NCBI GenBank assembly: GCA_006384855.1
Contig: VCJN01001123.1
Span: 62,001-126,000, forward strand
DNA: 64,000 bases
Source of the DNA: Tetraselmis striata
Taxonomy: Eukaryota; Chlorophyta; Chlorodendrophyceae; Chlorodendrales; Chlorodendraceae
Reading direction: 5' to 3'
Below are positions 52,364 to 64,000 of this stretch, piece after piece. The stretch's first letter is position 1. Each line of letters opens with the position of its first letter. A program made the translations under genes and the position numbers. The notes beneath the pieces are model-generated. The model worked only from the letters and a program-made list of their open reading frames with translations, did no database searches and was not told the DNA's origin.

Positions 52364-53779
52364 TGCCCGCCGGGGGTACTGCTCGGCGGATGGCTCTCAG
52401 ACCGAGCTGCCGGCTGTACGTGGGGCTGAGTGATGTACACCTCCGGGCAGCGCACGCGGTAGGCTGCTTATTGGGCAGGGGATAACCTGCTGCGTGTGTG
52501 TTTGTGTGCTGTAACTGCTGACTGAGAGTCTGAGAGTCAGCAATAATGGGCAGTCCCGCCTTATCCCGATCGTCGCCCCGCGGCGGCGGTTCTGCCGACT
52601 GTGTTGTGTCCTTGTGTGCGGATAGATTTTTCGTATTTTTTTAATCCACAGCCAGTAGGGATATGGATATGAACACTACCGGTACGAAGCTTTCGATATT
52701 ACCCCGGTGTAGGTAATTGTAGATATTTTCGTGGTGATCTGTGAAATTATTAATGCTCGTATGTCGACTAGAAGTTGTAGTATACATATTTTTGATCCAG
52801 AACTCTATAGCGACCTAGGCTGAGCGACTACCTGTATAAATTAATGCGTCATAACTATGCGTGAATGCTTAAAACGATGGAAAATTTGATAGCGATCTTG
52901 TCGCGCGTTAGCGCGGCGGGCGGGGCGTTTATTTTGATACTTATTTATTTATATTATTATTCAACGGGTGGGGTCCGCGTACAACATACTGAACAGTAGT
53001 TACCATTGAATCTACTGATGAAAAACAGACCTGCCGGCGGTGCCAGTTGCTATATGTATGCTGAGGCTGAATTTAGCTCTATCGCGGGTCATTTCATAGC
53101 CCCTGCCAAGCATGAGCAAGCCCACAAATTCCAAAGTTGGCAGCTTTATGCCCAAGCGGTGATGCAGTGCGCACTGGGCTCATAAGTCCCCCCGCCGCCC
53201 ACTGCGCTCCCGAGCACGGAGAGCTGGCGGTCCATGTGGCCTATCAGTCATCCAGTTTTGGGTTGCTGTGGCATGGTGTTAGCTGCTGAAACCATGCAAT
53301 CGCGTTGCCAAGACCAGCATGGAACCATGCATGCAGACACCATAGGCAATGAGTAAGCATTCTATGTTCATTCATGGGAAGCGAGATATTACAAATAAAA
53401 AAGGTTGACGTCAAACATGCGCCTGTCAAACTAACAGGCAATCAATAGTTTTGATGTCGTCAAGTCTTACGCTTGTGGGGCGTCCCAAGAGTACGGTGAT
53501 TCATGCACGGGGTAAGGAGGGGGGGGGGGGGGGGGGGGGCAGCTATTCCAAGTATATGTAGTATATACGGCGTGCTGCCCGGCTTGGAAAGACGTGCCTT
53601 CTCATCTGGCTTGGTACGAGCCATGCCACACACCCGTGCAAGGAACACGCGGCATGGTGGATGCTCAGGTGAGTAGGCGGCTGTCACATGTGTCTGCCTC
53701 TCTATCTCTCTTCGCCCTCATCAGTCATCGCAGGGATGCACCACGTCCGAAGACGACCTGACAGAGACACCGCAAACAA
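52364..53779. other. Intergenic; weak third double-hairpin copy, no gene
   Basis: A diverged relative of the double-hairpin repeat lies at 52545-52665 (CCCGCCTTAT, CTGCCGACTGTGTTG, AATCCACA). A G homopolymer lies at about 53518-53539. No coding resemblance. Confidence 0.4.
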
Positions 53780-53784
53780 TTACA
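53780..53784 (-). terminator. Polyadenylation-type signal TGTAA of the membrane-protein gene
   Basis: TGTAA on the minus strand, 94 bases after the stop codon. Confidence 0.5.
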
Positions 53785-53877
53785 CATTTCAGCTGATGCA
53801 TGCAAGAACGACATAGGCCCTGTGCAGCAGTCGAGTGGCTCGTTTGGGGAATGCTGTGATTGCGCACTGCTCGCACA

Positions 53878-56800
53878 CTACCTTGACCGTGGCATCACTG
53901 CCGCACTCCTCCGGCGGCGGACGATGACAACAGCCAGAATCGTGAGGAGCGCCAGACACACGACTCCCAGGGCAGTCACGGAAGCTGGGCGTTTCCACAC
54001 GCACACGGTACTTACTCGTTAGTGGTACCCTCATGATGCGAAATGGCATGTTGGGCAGCCCGTTCTGCTCGCAGAAAGCGGGGCCCTTACCGATGAGGGT
54101 GGTTGCGTTTCCGCCGGTGCCATCATCGCTGTCACTGTTGCTCAGTGAATTGATGTACACCTCTTGGAAGGTGGCCATGTCAGTCTCCCGCACGACGATG
54201 TTGTACTGGATCGTGATTCATCCCAGCAGCAGTAGCACGAAAGGGTGTCAGAGCTCTGGATCAAATGGCACATGTAGCGGAACGCGCAGCCAGCACGATG
54301 CGGAGCAAGCAAGGCGCTGCAGGGCTGACACTGCCGGGGACACTAAAAGCACAAGAGGTTGGCCTGACACCTCGTTACTACTACAAGTACAATGAGATAG
54401 GCAGATACCTTGGAAATGTTTCTGCTTGCTACGGGTGCTGATGGGATTTGTAGCAATACAGAGCTCAACTCGTGCAGATTGATAAACACTTGCTGCTCTC
54501 GAGAGATAAAAATGCAAGGGCTCCGAAACCACTGTGTACTACCCCCCCCCCCCCCCCCCCCCCCCCCCAACCCACCCACACACACACACACACATGCATC
54601 GTTGGCATGCTCTCACCGCTGTCAAATCCCGCAGCACATCTTGCTCCACCTCTGAATCCGCAAGGCTGTAGATTCCCTCTTGGCCAATGACGGTGCGCTC
54701 GAAGATGGTAGCGAACTGCCTGAAGTTGAATCCAATCACTGTCTGGAAGACATACGTCACCTGGTCTGATAGCTCGACGGTGGTAAGAGACACTTCCACC
54801 TTCTCTGGGCCCATCCGGGTGACGTTTGCAAGAGCCTGCTGCACAAAGTCCTGAGCGAAAGCACCACACACACACACAAACCAGTCAGTCAATCAGTCCT
54901 TACACGGCCACGTACACTCAAGGGATACAGCTCTTAGAGCCTTTGGTTCAGTGCAGGGGCATGTTAAAGTTTTGACATTCAATCAAAATACACCCGAAGG
55001 ACAACCAGACATTCCCGTATTGTAGTAAGCATGTAACACTGTTACTAAAACGTTATAGTAGTGGCGTGTACATGGCTGCAGAAGGCCACGTAGCGGACTG
55101 ACAGGGTCGATTATTGACTGACCGAATCGCATGACAAATGCAGAATTAGGCCCTGATTGGGCCGATGAAATTCATCATGGCATCGCGCATAGTCATTTGT
55201 GTCCCAATTGTTAAGACCGGTGGTGGAGAATGCCGATGGGTCGGCTTGCGCCGAGGCAACCCGGCATGTCGATGGTGGGAGCACCAGCACCTGCCATAAT
55301 ACAAGCGCTGCAGCGTCGGTTTTCAATCCCTTTATTATAATATTGTAGCCGTACACAAGGCCCATTTCCAGTACACCAGGTTCTACCTACGACTTCCAGT
55401 ACTCGTCAAAGGTGTATGTATGGGTCCTGTATTTCGATCACGTGTGCCGGAAATCGCGTAGCAATAACAGACATCGGCGTCGTCAGGGCGTCGTCCGATA
55501 TTGCAACAAATGATCTTGAGTTCGTAGTTCTAATAAAATCACGTTGTATCGCCGCGATAGATGCACTACCGGTACTGGCTTGCGAGGATACTCCCGTACC
55601 AGTACGGGTATTGCGACTGGCAAAAGATATGGCAGTTTCACTATAGTCGTCCTGGAATAAATGTCGGTGAATACCCGTTGCGTAAGGTTACCCGCGCTGC
55701 GCCCGCCGACGGCGGCGCAAGTGGACCGGCAAAGCGCAGCATAATATACATTTTCTCTCATCCCTCTCCTGCTGAATGTAAGCTTATGTATGTAGGTATT
55801 CATGCATCGTTGTATGCCTTCGTATGTGTACTCCTATTGATGAGTATGGAAGTACAGTATGCATGTATATCGCCGAGATACTGAAATTGCCCGATCTTGC
55901 GCTTAAACTTGTCACAAGTCACAATTTGAAGTTGTTGCCACCCACCTCTGCAGCAGACTCTCCAAACAGTTGTAAGGCTTGCCAGACGCGGGCACCCGTG
56001 CGCGGGGTGAAGCCGAGATCGAGCGTCATCACATGAACCTGTGAAGCAGCAGCATCAATCCCGTGAGAGGGCGAGTGATTCACATAACAGTCACTTTCTG
56101 TCCACGTCATAGGTCCTCACAAAGAGCAACATCTAGGCGATCAGAACTAGTGACCAACTGTGACAAATGCTAGTGACAATGATAAGAATACAAGGCTGCA
56201 GTGACTAGCAGTAGCGACAGCATTAGCCACAGTGGCCGGGCTTTACAGAGGATGCCGGAATAATATAGTAATGTGGGAACCAGTCCAATGTTATATACTG
56301 CTCCATTTAATTCGGTTCTAAATACAACATTAATTCTGAAGTGCGCCCTCAAGATTCCGTTTGCCATGTTCTGGAGGTATAGCTTGTACGGAATATTACG
56401 CATATATATGCTATGGTGTGCGTGTGTTTTTTTGCATTTGAAATCAGCACACAATTCAACGTGCGGCTACTACGCAGACCTTGCCTAAGCGGGGGAGCCA
56501 TGGAAATGCGGAGCATAGCTCGCCGAAGTGCACTTTGAGGTAGCGACGTGCTGAGGGCTCCGGACTATGCATGCGTGTGTGACCGCACCGTGTCTTGGGG
56601 GAACGCATTGCAGTAGGCCTGCATCCCACGTGGCTCCCGCAGCAGCGCTCCGACAATGGCCTCGTCTTCTTCGTAGCAGCACGGCAGGGGCACGGGTGGA
56701 GGCGGCGATGCCGGGGCGCAAGGCGGGGGTGGTGGTGGCGGCGAAGGCGGGGGAGGTCGGCTGCACACGGCAAGCACGCGATGAAGAAATGGAACGTGTT

Positions 56801-59683
56801 AGCAACACAATAAGTCATTGGGATTTGAAGCTGTCGCATTACCACAAGGAGCACCAATAGAATCTACGACACTCTTACTCGTTAAAGTTGTATCTAGTGG
56901 GATAACTATTTTAAATATGAACGAAGAATCCTGACTGTAAGCACGCTTTTGGTTTGCGGCGTTTTATCATTTTTGAGCCCCCCCCCCCCCTTCCCCCACA
57001 AACAGACACAAACAAAGACATTAAAATACTCTGTTTATCTGAAAACATATCGGAATACACCACGAAAAAAATAGACTATCCGACTAATTGCAGCAGAAGG
57101 ATGCACGAATTTTCCGACCCGCTAACCAAATTAAATCTTACGGTAATCTTCGAGGAGTTGGATGAAAAATGCAGTTAATAAGGCATAATTGCTTGGTTTG
57201 GGGTTTTGGGTTTAATGGCCAAGATAATGGCCAGAGATTATAGTAATGATGTGTCTTTCAATATCGCAGCTTTTCTTCAGGGGGGTATTTACTCAAACAA
57301 ATCGTCAACGAAAAAGAAAGATGAGCGCATCAGAAAAGGCGCGGCGAGTTACCTTGGTGGCGGGCTCGGGGCCGGTGGGCTTGAAGCGGCGGCGGGGCGG
57401 GGGGCTGGGTGGGGGCGGACTTGGGTGGGGCGGCGGACTGGGTGGAGGCGGACTGGCTGGAGGAGGCTGGGCGGCGGTGGTGGCTGGGTGGGGGCTGGGT
57501 GGGGCGGACTGGGCGGAGGCGGGGTGGGCTTGGGGCGGGGGGCTGGGTGGGGTGGACCGGGTGGGGACTCGGGAAAGGCGGACTGGGGAAGGCGGGGTGG
57601 CTGGGTGGAGGCGGGCTCGGTGGCGGAGGAGAGGGCGGAGGTGGAGGCGGACTGGGTGGAGGTGGGCTCGGCGGAGGCGGGGTGGGCTGGGTGGAGGCGG
57701 GCTGGGTGGGGGTGGGCTGGGTGGGGCGGGCTTGGTGGCGGAGGAGAGGGCGGAGGTGGAGGCGGACTGGGTGGAGGCGGGCTGGGCGGAGGCGGGGGTG
57801 GGCTGGGCGGAGGCGGGCTCGGTGGGGAGGGCTGGGTGGGGGGGGCTTGGTGGCGGAGGACTGGGCGGAGGAGGAGGTGGGCTAGGTGGAGGCGGACTCG
57901 GCGGAGGCGGGGGTGGGCTGGGTGGAGGCGGGCTAGGTGGAGGAGGTCTGGGTGGGGAGGACTGGGTGCGTGGACTCGGCGGAGGCGGAGGTGGACTGGG
58001 TGGAGGCGGACTCGGCGGAGGCGGTGAAGGGCTGGCGGGGGTGGTCTGGGCGGAGGCGGACTCGAGGGGGCGGGGTGGCTGGCCGGCGGAGGCGGACTCG
58101 GAGGAGGCGGCGGTGGGCTGCGCCGGGGGAGGGCTGGAGGAGGCGGCGGTGGTGGCCGGCGGGGGAGGGCTGGCAGGGGGACTGGGTGGAGGCGGTGGTC
58201 TGGAGGTGGTGGACTTGGGGAGCGGGCTTGGGGGCGGGCTGGGTGGTGGAGGGCTGCACAGCACACGCACGCACAATAATTCAGCAGTGCCGTTAATTTC
58301 ATCAGCAGGCAGGCAGTTCATCTAATTGCGCCTCTCGGCAAATCGAATCAGCCTGAAGGAATCCTTCACATTCGCAATCAGAGGCAAACAAAAAAGGTGC
58401 AATCCACCGACTTAATCGCAATAGTAGTACAGCCCCGCAGTCGCACAGGCTTCAAGCTGGCATGTGATGCGTCACAAACCTTGCAGGTGGCGGCGACGGC
58501 GGAGGCGGAGGGCTGCGAGACAGCAACGGCACCACGAGTTAGTCATGATAGTGAAGGTGACACCCAAGCACTTGATGTTCCATCGGAGCATATGGAAGAA
58601 ATACAATCTAGATTCCCCGCCCCCCCCCTGTCTTAGCTATTACAACGGGGATGATACTCACCAGTGTCTACATGGATCTTACTGCCAGCGATCAACCGTG
58701 CAACCAATGTACATATCTAGGTGCGCGCATGATCATTGCGAGGAATATCGGTCCACATACCTTGGCGGAGGTGGAGATGGAGGCTCGGCGGCGGCGGGCT
58801 GGGCGGTGGCGGCGGCGGCGGTGGGGACGGTCTGCGGCAGGCGCAAGCTGTTAGTCGTGCGCTGCCCTGTGAATCGTGACGCCGTTTTGTCAATGTTGAC
58901 AGCAAAAGGCGGCACAACTCAACATATAAAAATGCATCAATATACATTTATTTATTCAAATATTTATATACCTATATGTACATGTATATGTATCTATCAT
59001 ATATATATATATATGTGTGTGTGTGTGTATATGTATATATTTCTGTATATTTACAGATGTGTGTACATATAAGTATGCATATATGTATGTATACCTATAT
59101 ATATATATATATATATATACATATATATATGCATATATATTTATGTATTGGTGAACTTGGGTTGCCAAAGGCAGGGGTACTTTGATTTTTCGCAATGGTG
59201 ATGTCATGTTGTCATTTGGAGTGGGACTCACGGCGGCGGGCTTGCAGGCGGAGCTGCAGGAGCCAGTGGGGACGGCGGCGGCGGGAAGAAGCATGCAGCC
59301 GCTCGGACACAGTATTGCATTTGAGCGAGACGATCGAGTGCTGCCAGGCACTGCTCAGCGCAGATGTTTTGATTGGCCAGCACTCCATCCGGCCCAAAGA
59401 GGCCACTTCTGAATACTTGGGTGTACAAGTCATCGGAGTCCGATGGCAGCGTCAGCTGGCACGCTTCTTGAATGACTGCCCTTGCGACATTCTCTGAAGT
59501 GGTGTAGAATCCCGGAGGCGGCGGCGATGGCGCTGGGGCGTAGTAGCATCCTTCGTCATTGACAGCCTGAGCCGCTACTGGGAGCTGCTGGCCGCTGGGA
59601 GCGAGCACCAACGCTGTAATGAAAAAGAGGCGAAGCATTGGCATCCAATGGGAGGAACGGGAGTGACGAGATGATGCCGCCAT
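53878..59683 (-). CDS. Pro-rich type I membrane protein with modular SPPPP exons, nine exons
   Basis: Exons: 59683-59232, 58831-58761, 58512-58480, 58253-57353, 56760-56589, 56038-55946, 54850-54617, 54205-54016 and 53984-53878. All junctions are GT-AG, and the total is 2253 bases with phase conserved (750 residues, stop TAG). Order: a signal peptide (MPMLRLFFITALVLAP; an inner ATG at 59644 is possible); a Cys-containing module with ENVARAVIQEACQL and CAEQCLAALDRL; a long Pro/Ser-rich stalk ([12 protein letters not shown]) built by exons 2-5; a second module with AIVGALLREPRGMQAYCNAF; an unrecognised ectodomain (EVSLTTVELSDQVTYVFQTV); one transmembrane helix (ALGVVCLALLTILAVVIV); and a short RRRR tail. 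The stalk is typical of extracellular-matrix proteins of green algae. The stalk frame is set by exon phase; two other frames are also Pro-rich. Confidence 0.8.
56982..57240. other. Intron 4 of the Pro-rich gene, AT-rich
   Basis: A C10 tract and AT-rich sequence lie between the stalk exon and the second Cys module. The plus-strand ORF here has no family resemblance. Confidence 0.3.
58970..59145. repeat. (TA)n/(TATG)n microsatellite in intron 1 of the Pro-rich gene
   Basis: Alternating TATA, TGTG and CATA runs over about 175 bases. Confidence 0.85.
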
Positions 59684-60694
59684 GGGACTGGGCGCAGTAG
59701 CTGAGACTCTTACGGCACCGTGGTACGGTTTCGAGTCCGCCTGGCGCATGATGGCGGCCTGCAATTTCAAGTACAATTGAAATGTGTCAGTGAGGCTCCT
59801 CCGTATGACAGGCATAGCGATACACAGGGCATTCCAAAATTAAATACAAATCATGCATATCGCCCCAGGGCACTCAGAGGACTTTGATTCCTTCGGCAGC
59901 CTTAATTGGGAAGCACGTCGTGCGTCTCTGACAAGTCCTCTGACAAGCAAGATACTTTTGAGTACCTGGAAGAAAACCTTTGCGAGATCCCTATTGGTCC
60001 CAAAGTTGCTTAGTAGCTCTCAAAGACACGAATGTAGCATGGACACTGGACCGCTGAAGGCGTTGGTGCTGAGGCTGAGACTGTTAGCAGATGCGACTGA
60101 TTGTACGAAGTACTACGAGTGCACTTGCACTGCGGCTTTGGAATGAGATGGCGACGACTCCCGACGACATGCGCTGCACTACGCGACATGTTACTACCCG
60201 TGGTGGAAATAGCGTGCGAGGTGCCAAGGCTGCTGGGCAACGTGCGACGAGAGTTCGGGATTTGAGGGATGCGTTTAGTATAGTACGTCAATTAAGTGGC
60301 AGCGTTCTTGGTGCCAGCCAGCTTCGTGTCGCGCAGAGTTTCATTAATCCAAGATGATGATATGCACTACGACTCGGTTGGTATGTTACACTGCACGCCA
60401 CGGAGACGTGCATCGAACCAAGTCGTCGCGGACACTGCATAGTTTAGCGCATCGAAGCCTAACATCGAAAGCCTCCGTCACCCCCAGCGAGGCACCATCT
60501 TGATACAGCACCGTCAGGCGCATTGTGTTTTGATAAGCCCGAGCAGGCGACAATTGCTGACGCCGCCGCCGGGGATCAGGTAGTCTTAGCCTGCCGGGAT
60601 TGGGACTATCTCGTCGTGGCACCACATGTCGCGGGGTGAGAGTGACGTTGGCCGGGTTGTCTATAGTGTCACACTACACTGTGTCAAATACACA

Positions 60695-60864
60695 AGCAGA
60701 CACACACACACACACACACAGACACACACAGACACACACAGACACACACACAAAGACACACACACACACACAGAGACAGACACACGCGCGCGCGCACGCA
60801 CACGCACACGCAAACATATGCACGCACGCACACACACGCACGCACACGCACACACGCACGCACG

Positions 60865-60905
<41 letters not shown>
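60695..60905. repeat. (CA)n microsatellite
   Basis: About 210 bases of ACAC with interspersed GACA and GCAC; all ORFs across it are low-complexity artefacts. Confidence 0.95.
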
Positions 60906-62079
60906 TACCATGAGCGTGCGCTTTGACGAGAAGACCTGAGATTGTAGTATCAGAATGGGTTTTGAATAAATATTGCTTCAGCAGCCTGTTACTGGTGTAG
61001 TGAAGTAGTCGCTCGCCGAGTCGCAGGATTATTGCCAGAAATAGCACAGAGGCGGCGATCCCTGATACTGTGTACGCTGTTACATCCCTGAAGAGCGATG
61101 AGTCCCAGTCTCAGTGCCACAAGGGTTGCAATACGTGTCCAGATCACAGTGTACCGCGTTCGGTGGCGGGCGGTCGGTCGCCAAGATGCAGCCAGCGCAG
61201 CAGGATATCGATACATGTAGCATTCGGGAAGAAACACAGCGGAGGCTGCAGATCCGCGCCGACATTGCCGACTACTGTAACGTCCGTGAAAGTTGCCCCG
61301 TCGGGAACGGCGCGCCATTGTGCTCGTTCTCGTGTGCGTGTGGTACTACCCGAGTGCCGGTCACGCACTGGCGCTACGTTGTGTTACTGGTGCGGCAGAG
61401 ATCGACGTCCAAGGCAGACCGCACCTTCGAGAGCTCCGGCGGATGATGCGGGAAGGCCGCCGGCCGCTTTGGTGTTGGGCACGGCAGAATGGGAAGGGTT
61501 CGTCTCCGCACACCGACGTGTATGTGAAGATGATGCATGCTGGAACAGTACAGGTATGTGAAGAATAACCCGCGGCCATGTGGCGAACCTATGTGTGAAA
61601 CCCGGGCTGGGTAACTGGTACCTAACTGACCACATCAAGATTTCTTCAGTACTCTATTACCTGTGCAGCAGAACGACTGTAGGCGACGACGCTGGCCTCC
61701 CCGCGCGCCCGCGAGCGACGTGGAACGAAGCGGCATCCCCATGCTACCAGTACGGAATACGAGGTACGGGACAGGTACTCGTGTGAATGAATTGCAAATA
61801 AACGGCCAAGCAACAGATCCACCGCGATAAAGGCAGTTTAGTCTTACAAAAAGATCGACAGCATAAGCCGCTTGTATTTATAGATTTAAGGCGGTCAATC
61901 ACCCCGCACGAGTACATCCCGCACGAGTACCGCCCCGTTAATTTAGTGATGTCCGGCGTGTCCAACTTCAACTCACGACCTCGTCCGGTAGCGATCGCTG
62001 ATGAACGGCCTCAGCACCACAGACAGACCTCACAGCTCATCAAGATATTCGTCTTGTTAGATGCCGGTCCCGGGCGTAA

Positions 62080-62170
62080 GCTAACAAGGTAGACAAGGTA
62101 AACTAACAAGGTGACCGCACGTTGCTAACAAGGTGACCGCACGTGCTAACAAGGTGAATCGCACCTTGAG
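62080..62170. repeat. Short tandem repeat GCTAACAAGGTGACCGCAC
   Basis: Four diverged units of about 19-20 bases, each containing CTAACAAGGT. Confidence 0.7.
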
Positions 62171-62429
62171 GTCGTCCATGATCACGTGTTACATGCCCCG
62201 CCCCGCCCGCCCGGTGTGTCGGTGTAGTCCGGTCACCTCATAGTGCGTCGCGGATGCAACCCGCCCGGACTTGCTCGACCCCGCTTGTGCCGCGCCGGCG
62301 CGCTTTCCCAGGCGCACCTCTGCCCAGCCCGGCCTCTGCAGTTACCCACTCTCCGCCCCCGCGATGCTTCAAGCTAGACTTCCGTGTTCCAGCATCCGTG
62401 AAGCCCCCCCTCCCGTTCTCCCATTCGTC

Positions 62430-62470
62430 TTTCCAGTATCGTACCAATATCGGGACATGTTGTTCCGGAA

Positions 62471-62501
<31 letters not shown>

Positions 62502-63425
62502 GGAATGGCGCATCGCCTGTATTGCACGTGATCTCCGCAGCGCCGGCGCTGGCGCCGACGACCTGCCGACCCTCCCACCGCACCCCAGCATCATGGCCGC
62601 GCGGGCAAGCAGTCGCTAAGTTTTGAATTGCCCATACGCATGGGCGTATGTCTGGTGGGTGATATGGGGAGTCGCGGCCTAATGCGTCAACTGATGGCCC
62701 GTCAGCGCAGCACTGCCGGCTCGGCCTGTCCACTACCCGTTTCCGCACTGCGCTGCTGAAACTATACATCCTTTGCCAGTACCTGGAAGCCTCCCTCCCC
62801 CTTCTTCCCCTTCGTCTTCCAGTGTCTGGCCTGTCTACCAATATGGATTGTGTTCGCGGGTGGGGGGGAGGGCTTGTCGGACGGCGCGTGTGTAGGTTCG
62901 TGGTGTCCGTGGTGCCTACGTCCTGCCGACCTCCTCCCCGCACCTCGGCATTACGCACGCGCGGACACGCAGTTACAAAATTTGATTAGCCTATACGTAT
63001 GGGCGTATATCTGGTGGGAGATGTGGGGAGTAGCGGCCTATTGCGTCTACTGATGGCCCGTCGGCGGGTCGTGCTCGGATCATATGCGCAGTATTTTCCG
63101 ACTTGACGCTGGGGCGGGAAAGCGTGGGTGGAGCGGCGCATACTGCGCGGTGCGCGTGGTCGCTGCCCGCGGGAGTGGAGCTACCTACCAGCCGGTGGGA
63201 GTCGGGATGTCGCACCGCGGATGGCATGGGGCTGTGTTCAATGGGCCCGGGCGGCATTTTCCGCGCCGGCGGGAGGGCCGCGGCGGGTGTCAGTCGTCCG
63301 AATACGCCCCACGCCGATAGGGGCAGGGGGTGGGGCCTCTCCTATGTCTGGTGGGCGATGTTGATGAGTCGCGGCCTATTGCGTTAACTGATGGCCCGCC
63401 GGCGGGTCATCCTCGGATAGATGAG
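62430..63425. repeat. Tandem duplication of about 350 bases, 2.5 units
   Basis: The landmark TGGGCGTATGTCTGGTGGG, with GCGGCCTAATGCGTCAACTG after it, recurs at about 62640, 63000 and 63340 (diverged). The upstream half (CTTCCAGT...CTGCCGACC) is present in the first two units. A G tract (about 62470-62500) interrupts unit 1. Confidence 0.65.
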
Positions 63426-63479
63426 CGCACGCCATAAGACCGACCCTGCTATCGGAGGGCTTGCAGGGACTTTCAGGGA

Positions 63480-64000
63480 GATTGCCTATGGAAGGGGCAC
63501 GAGCTTTCACACTTGGTGATTGCAGTTGCGCGAGCGGGTCATGTCGATGTGCTTGGGTGGTTGTGACACGTAGAATATTGTGCCCCCATCGACACTAGGT
63601 ACCCGATGACTACCCTCCAGCATGTGCTGCGGAAGGGGGCCACATCCGTGTATTGGACTGGATGTGGCTGATGAAGCATGATGTGGACATTTCGGATGCG
63701 ATCCACTATGGACTACGCGCCAGGTAGGGGACAAACCATAAGATGGGGCATCCATCGCAGGCCTGAACACTTGGAATCCAGAATTGCTGCACGGCTGCTG
63801 GAAGCAACTTGCGTTGTCTGGGGACTTGCATTTTTTGCAGTACGCCCGTGCCGCTGGAGTTCCGATGGGTTCTGGGTTACTTGCGGCTGCAACAAGGCAA
63901 GGCCATGCATGTGCTGTGGTGTCGTGGTTAATGAAAGCGGCAGGCATGCAGGTGGATATAGACACGACTGAAGAGGCGGCGCGTGGTGGACACATGTTGT
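63480..64000 (+). pseudogene. Second ankyrin-type gene fragment, runs off the window
   Basis: Segments in changing frames read LVIAVARAGHVDVLGWL followed by TGA (about 63500-63570), CAAEGGHIRVLDWMWLMKHD (about 63624-63690) and, from about 63785, LALSGDLHFLQYARAAGVP, then AAATRQGHACAVVSWLMKAAG and EEAARGGHML to the end. These follow the same GHxxVLxW pattern as the array at the left edge but are more diverged. At least one stop and two frame changes separate the segments, so this part is probably a pseudogene or crosses introns I cannot place. The long minus-strand ORF here is its shadow. Confidence 0.55.

Larger units (their letters stand above)
59830..63440. other. Intergenic 3.6 kb; microsatellite and short tandem duplications, no firm gene
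   Basis: ORFs at 59853-60146, 60091-60357 and 61070-61561 show no recognisable family and lack splice support. The identified structures are the CA microsatellite, a GCTAACAAGGTGACCGCAC repeat and a 350-base tandem duplication. Confidence 0.45.

Noticed and set aside
57206-58325. Gly/Trp-rich plus-strand ORFs opposite the Pro-rich stalk
   Set aside because: They are the complement of CCN-rich SPPPP coding sequence; the minus strand fits splice sites and phase.
60600-61047. ORFs across the CA microsatellite (THTH or CVCV repeats)
   Set aside because: Pure dinucleotide-repeat translation.
61070-61561. Gene candidate from 163-codon ORF
   Set aside because: No recognisable domain, no supported splice borders, and overlapping ORFs of similar length in other frames.
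63507-63995. Minus-strand ORF of 162 codons at the right edge
   Set aside because: Antisense to the plus-strand ankyrin-type segments, which carry the recognisable pattern.
1-64000. Giant-virus insertion, suggested by the ankyrin-like repeats
   Set aside because: No capsid, polymerase or other viral hallmark gene was seen; the ankyrin family is equally common in prasinophyte genomes.

Overview
The window looks like nuclear DNA of a green alga, most likely a repeat-rich chlorophyte or prasinophyte. The grounds are spliced genes with GT-AG introns; TGTAA polyadenylation-type signals 70-170 bases after three stop codons; an ankyrin-like family whose units carry the core LQWAREQGCPWD, which is common in prasinophytes; Ser-Pro-rich (SPPPP) exons of the kind found in green-algal wall proteins; and a form IV RuBisCO-like gene, a family already known from the prasinophyte Ostreococcus. 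The exact genus is an inference. More than half of the window is repeats and decayed mobile elements, with over twenty G or C homopolymers of 14-31 bases.

Five nuclear genes can be modelled well, all on the minus strand. They are an EF-hand NADPH oxidase (6892-3886, 5' end not found), a single-exon F-box/leucine-rich-repeat protein (19963-18062), a complete six-exon coatomer zeta subunit (47537-44651, 180 codons), a three-exon RuBisCO-like protein (52363-49349, 381 residues) and a nine-exon Pro-rich type I membrane protein (59683-53878, 750 residues). Exon phases agree throughout each of the last three. Less certain genes are an ankyrin-type protein broken by a TGA and two one-base frameshifts (14305-11727), a DGD/Tudor-like protein whose last exon runs into a 30-bp minisatellite (39749-38177), and two small basic proteins (41653-41125 and about 34276-33981).

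The mobile fraction, left to right: a dying ankyrin array (1-2300); a hAT-type element with an 8-bp target duplication (8672-10260); a cluster of short A-tailed retroposons, two of them tail to tail (15811-16114); a tyrosine-recombinase element bounded by direct repeats (20945-24135), with a diverged inverted terminus at 48430-48785; a decayed Ty1/copia retrotransposon (24583-31946) that carries a C5-cytosine DNA methyltransferase between gag and protease; piggyBac-like remnants (32575-33051, 37345-38046, 40613-41040); a tandem array of 370-bp palindromic units (35050-36420); a retroelement endonuclease-like fragment (43170-42000); and a pair of tRNA-like SINE copies (47650-47933 and 50164-50410), one of which has been split by another retroposon. 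The window ends inside a second ankyrin-type fragment.

The observations most worth following are the methyltransferase captured by a copia element, the recombinase element with split-direct-repeat-like ends, the nested retroposons, and the coatomer zeta gene in which all five introns carry a G/C homopolymer.
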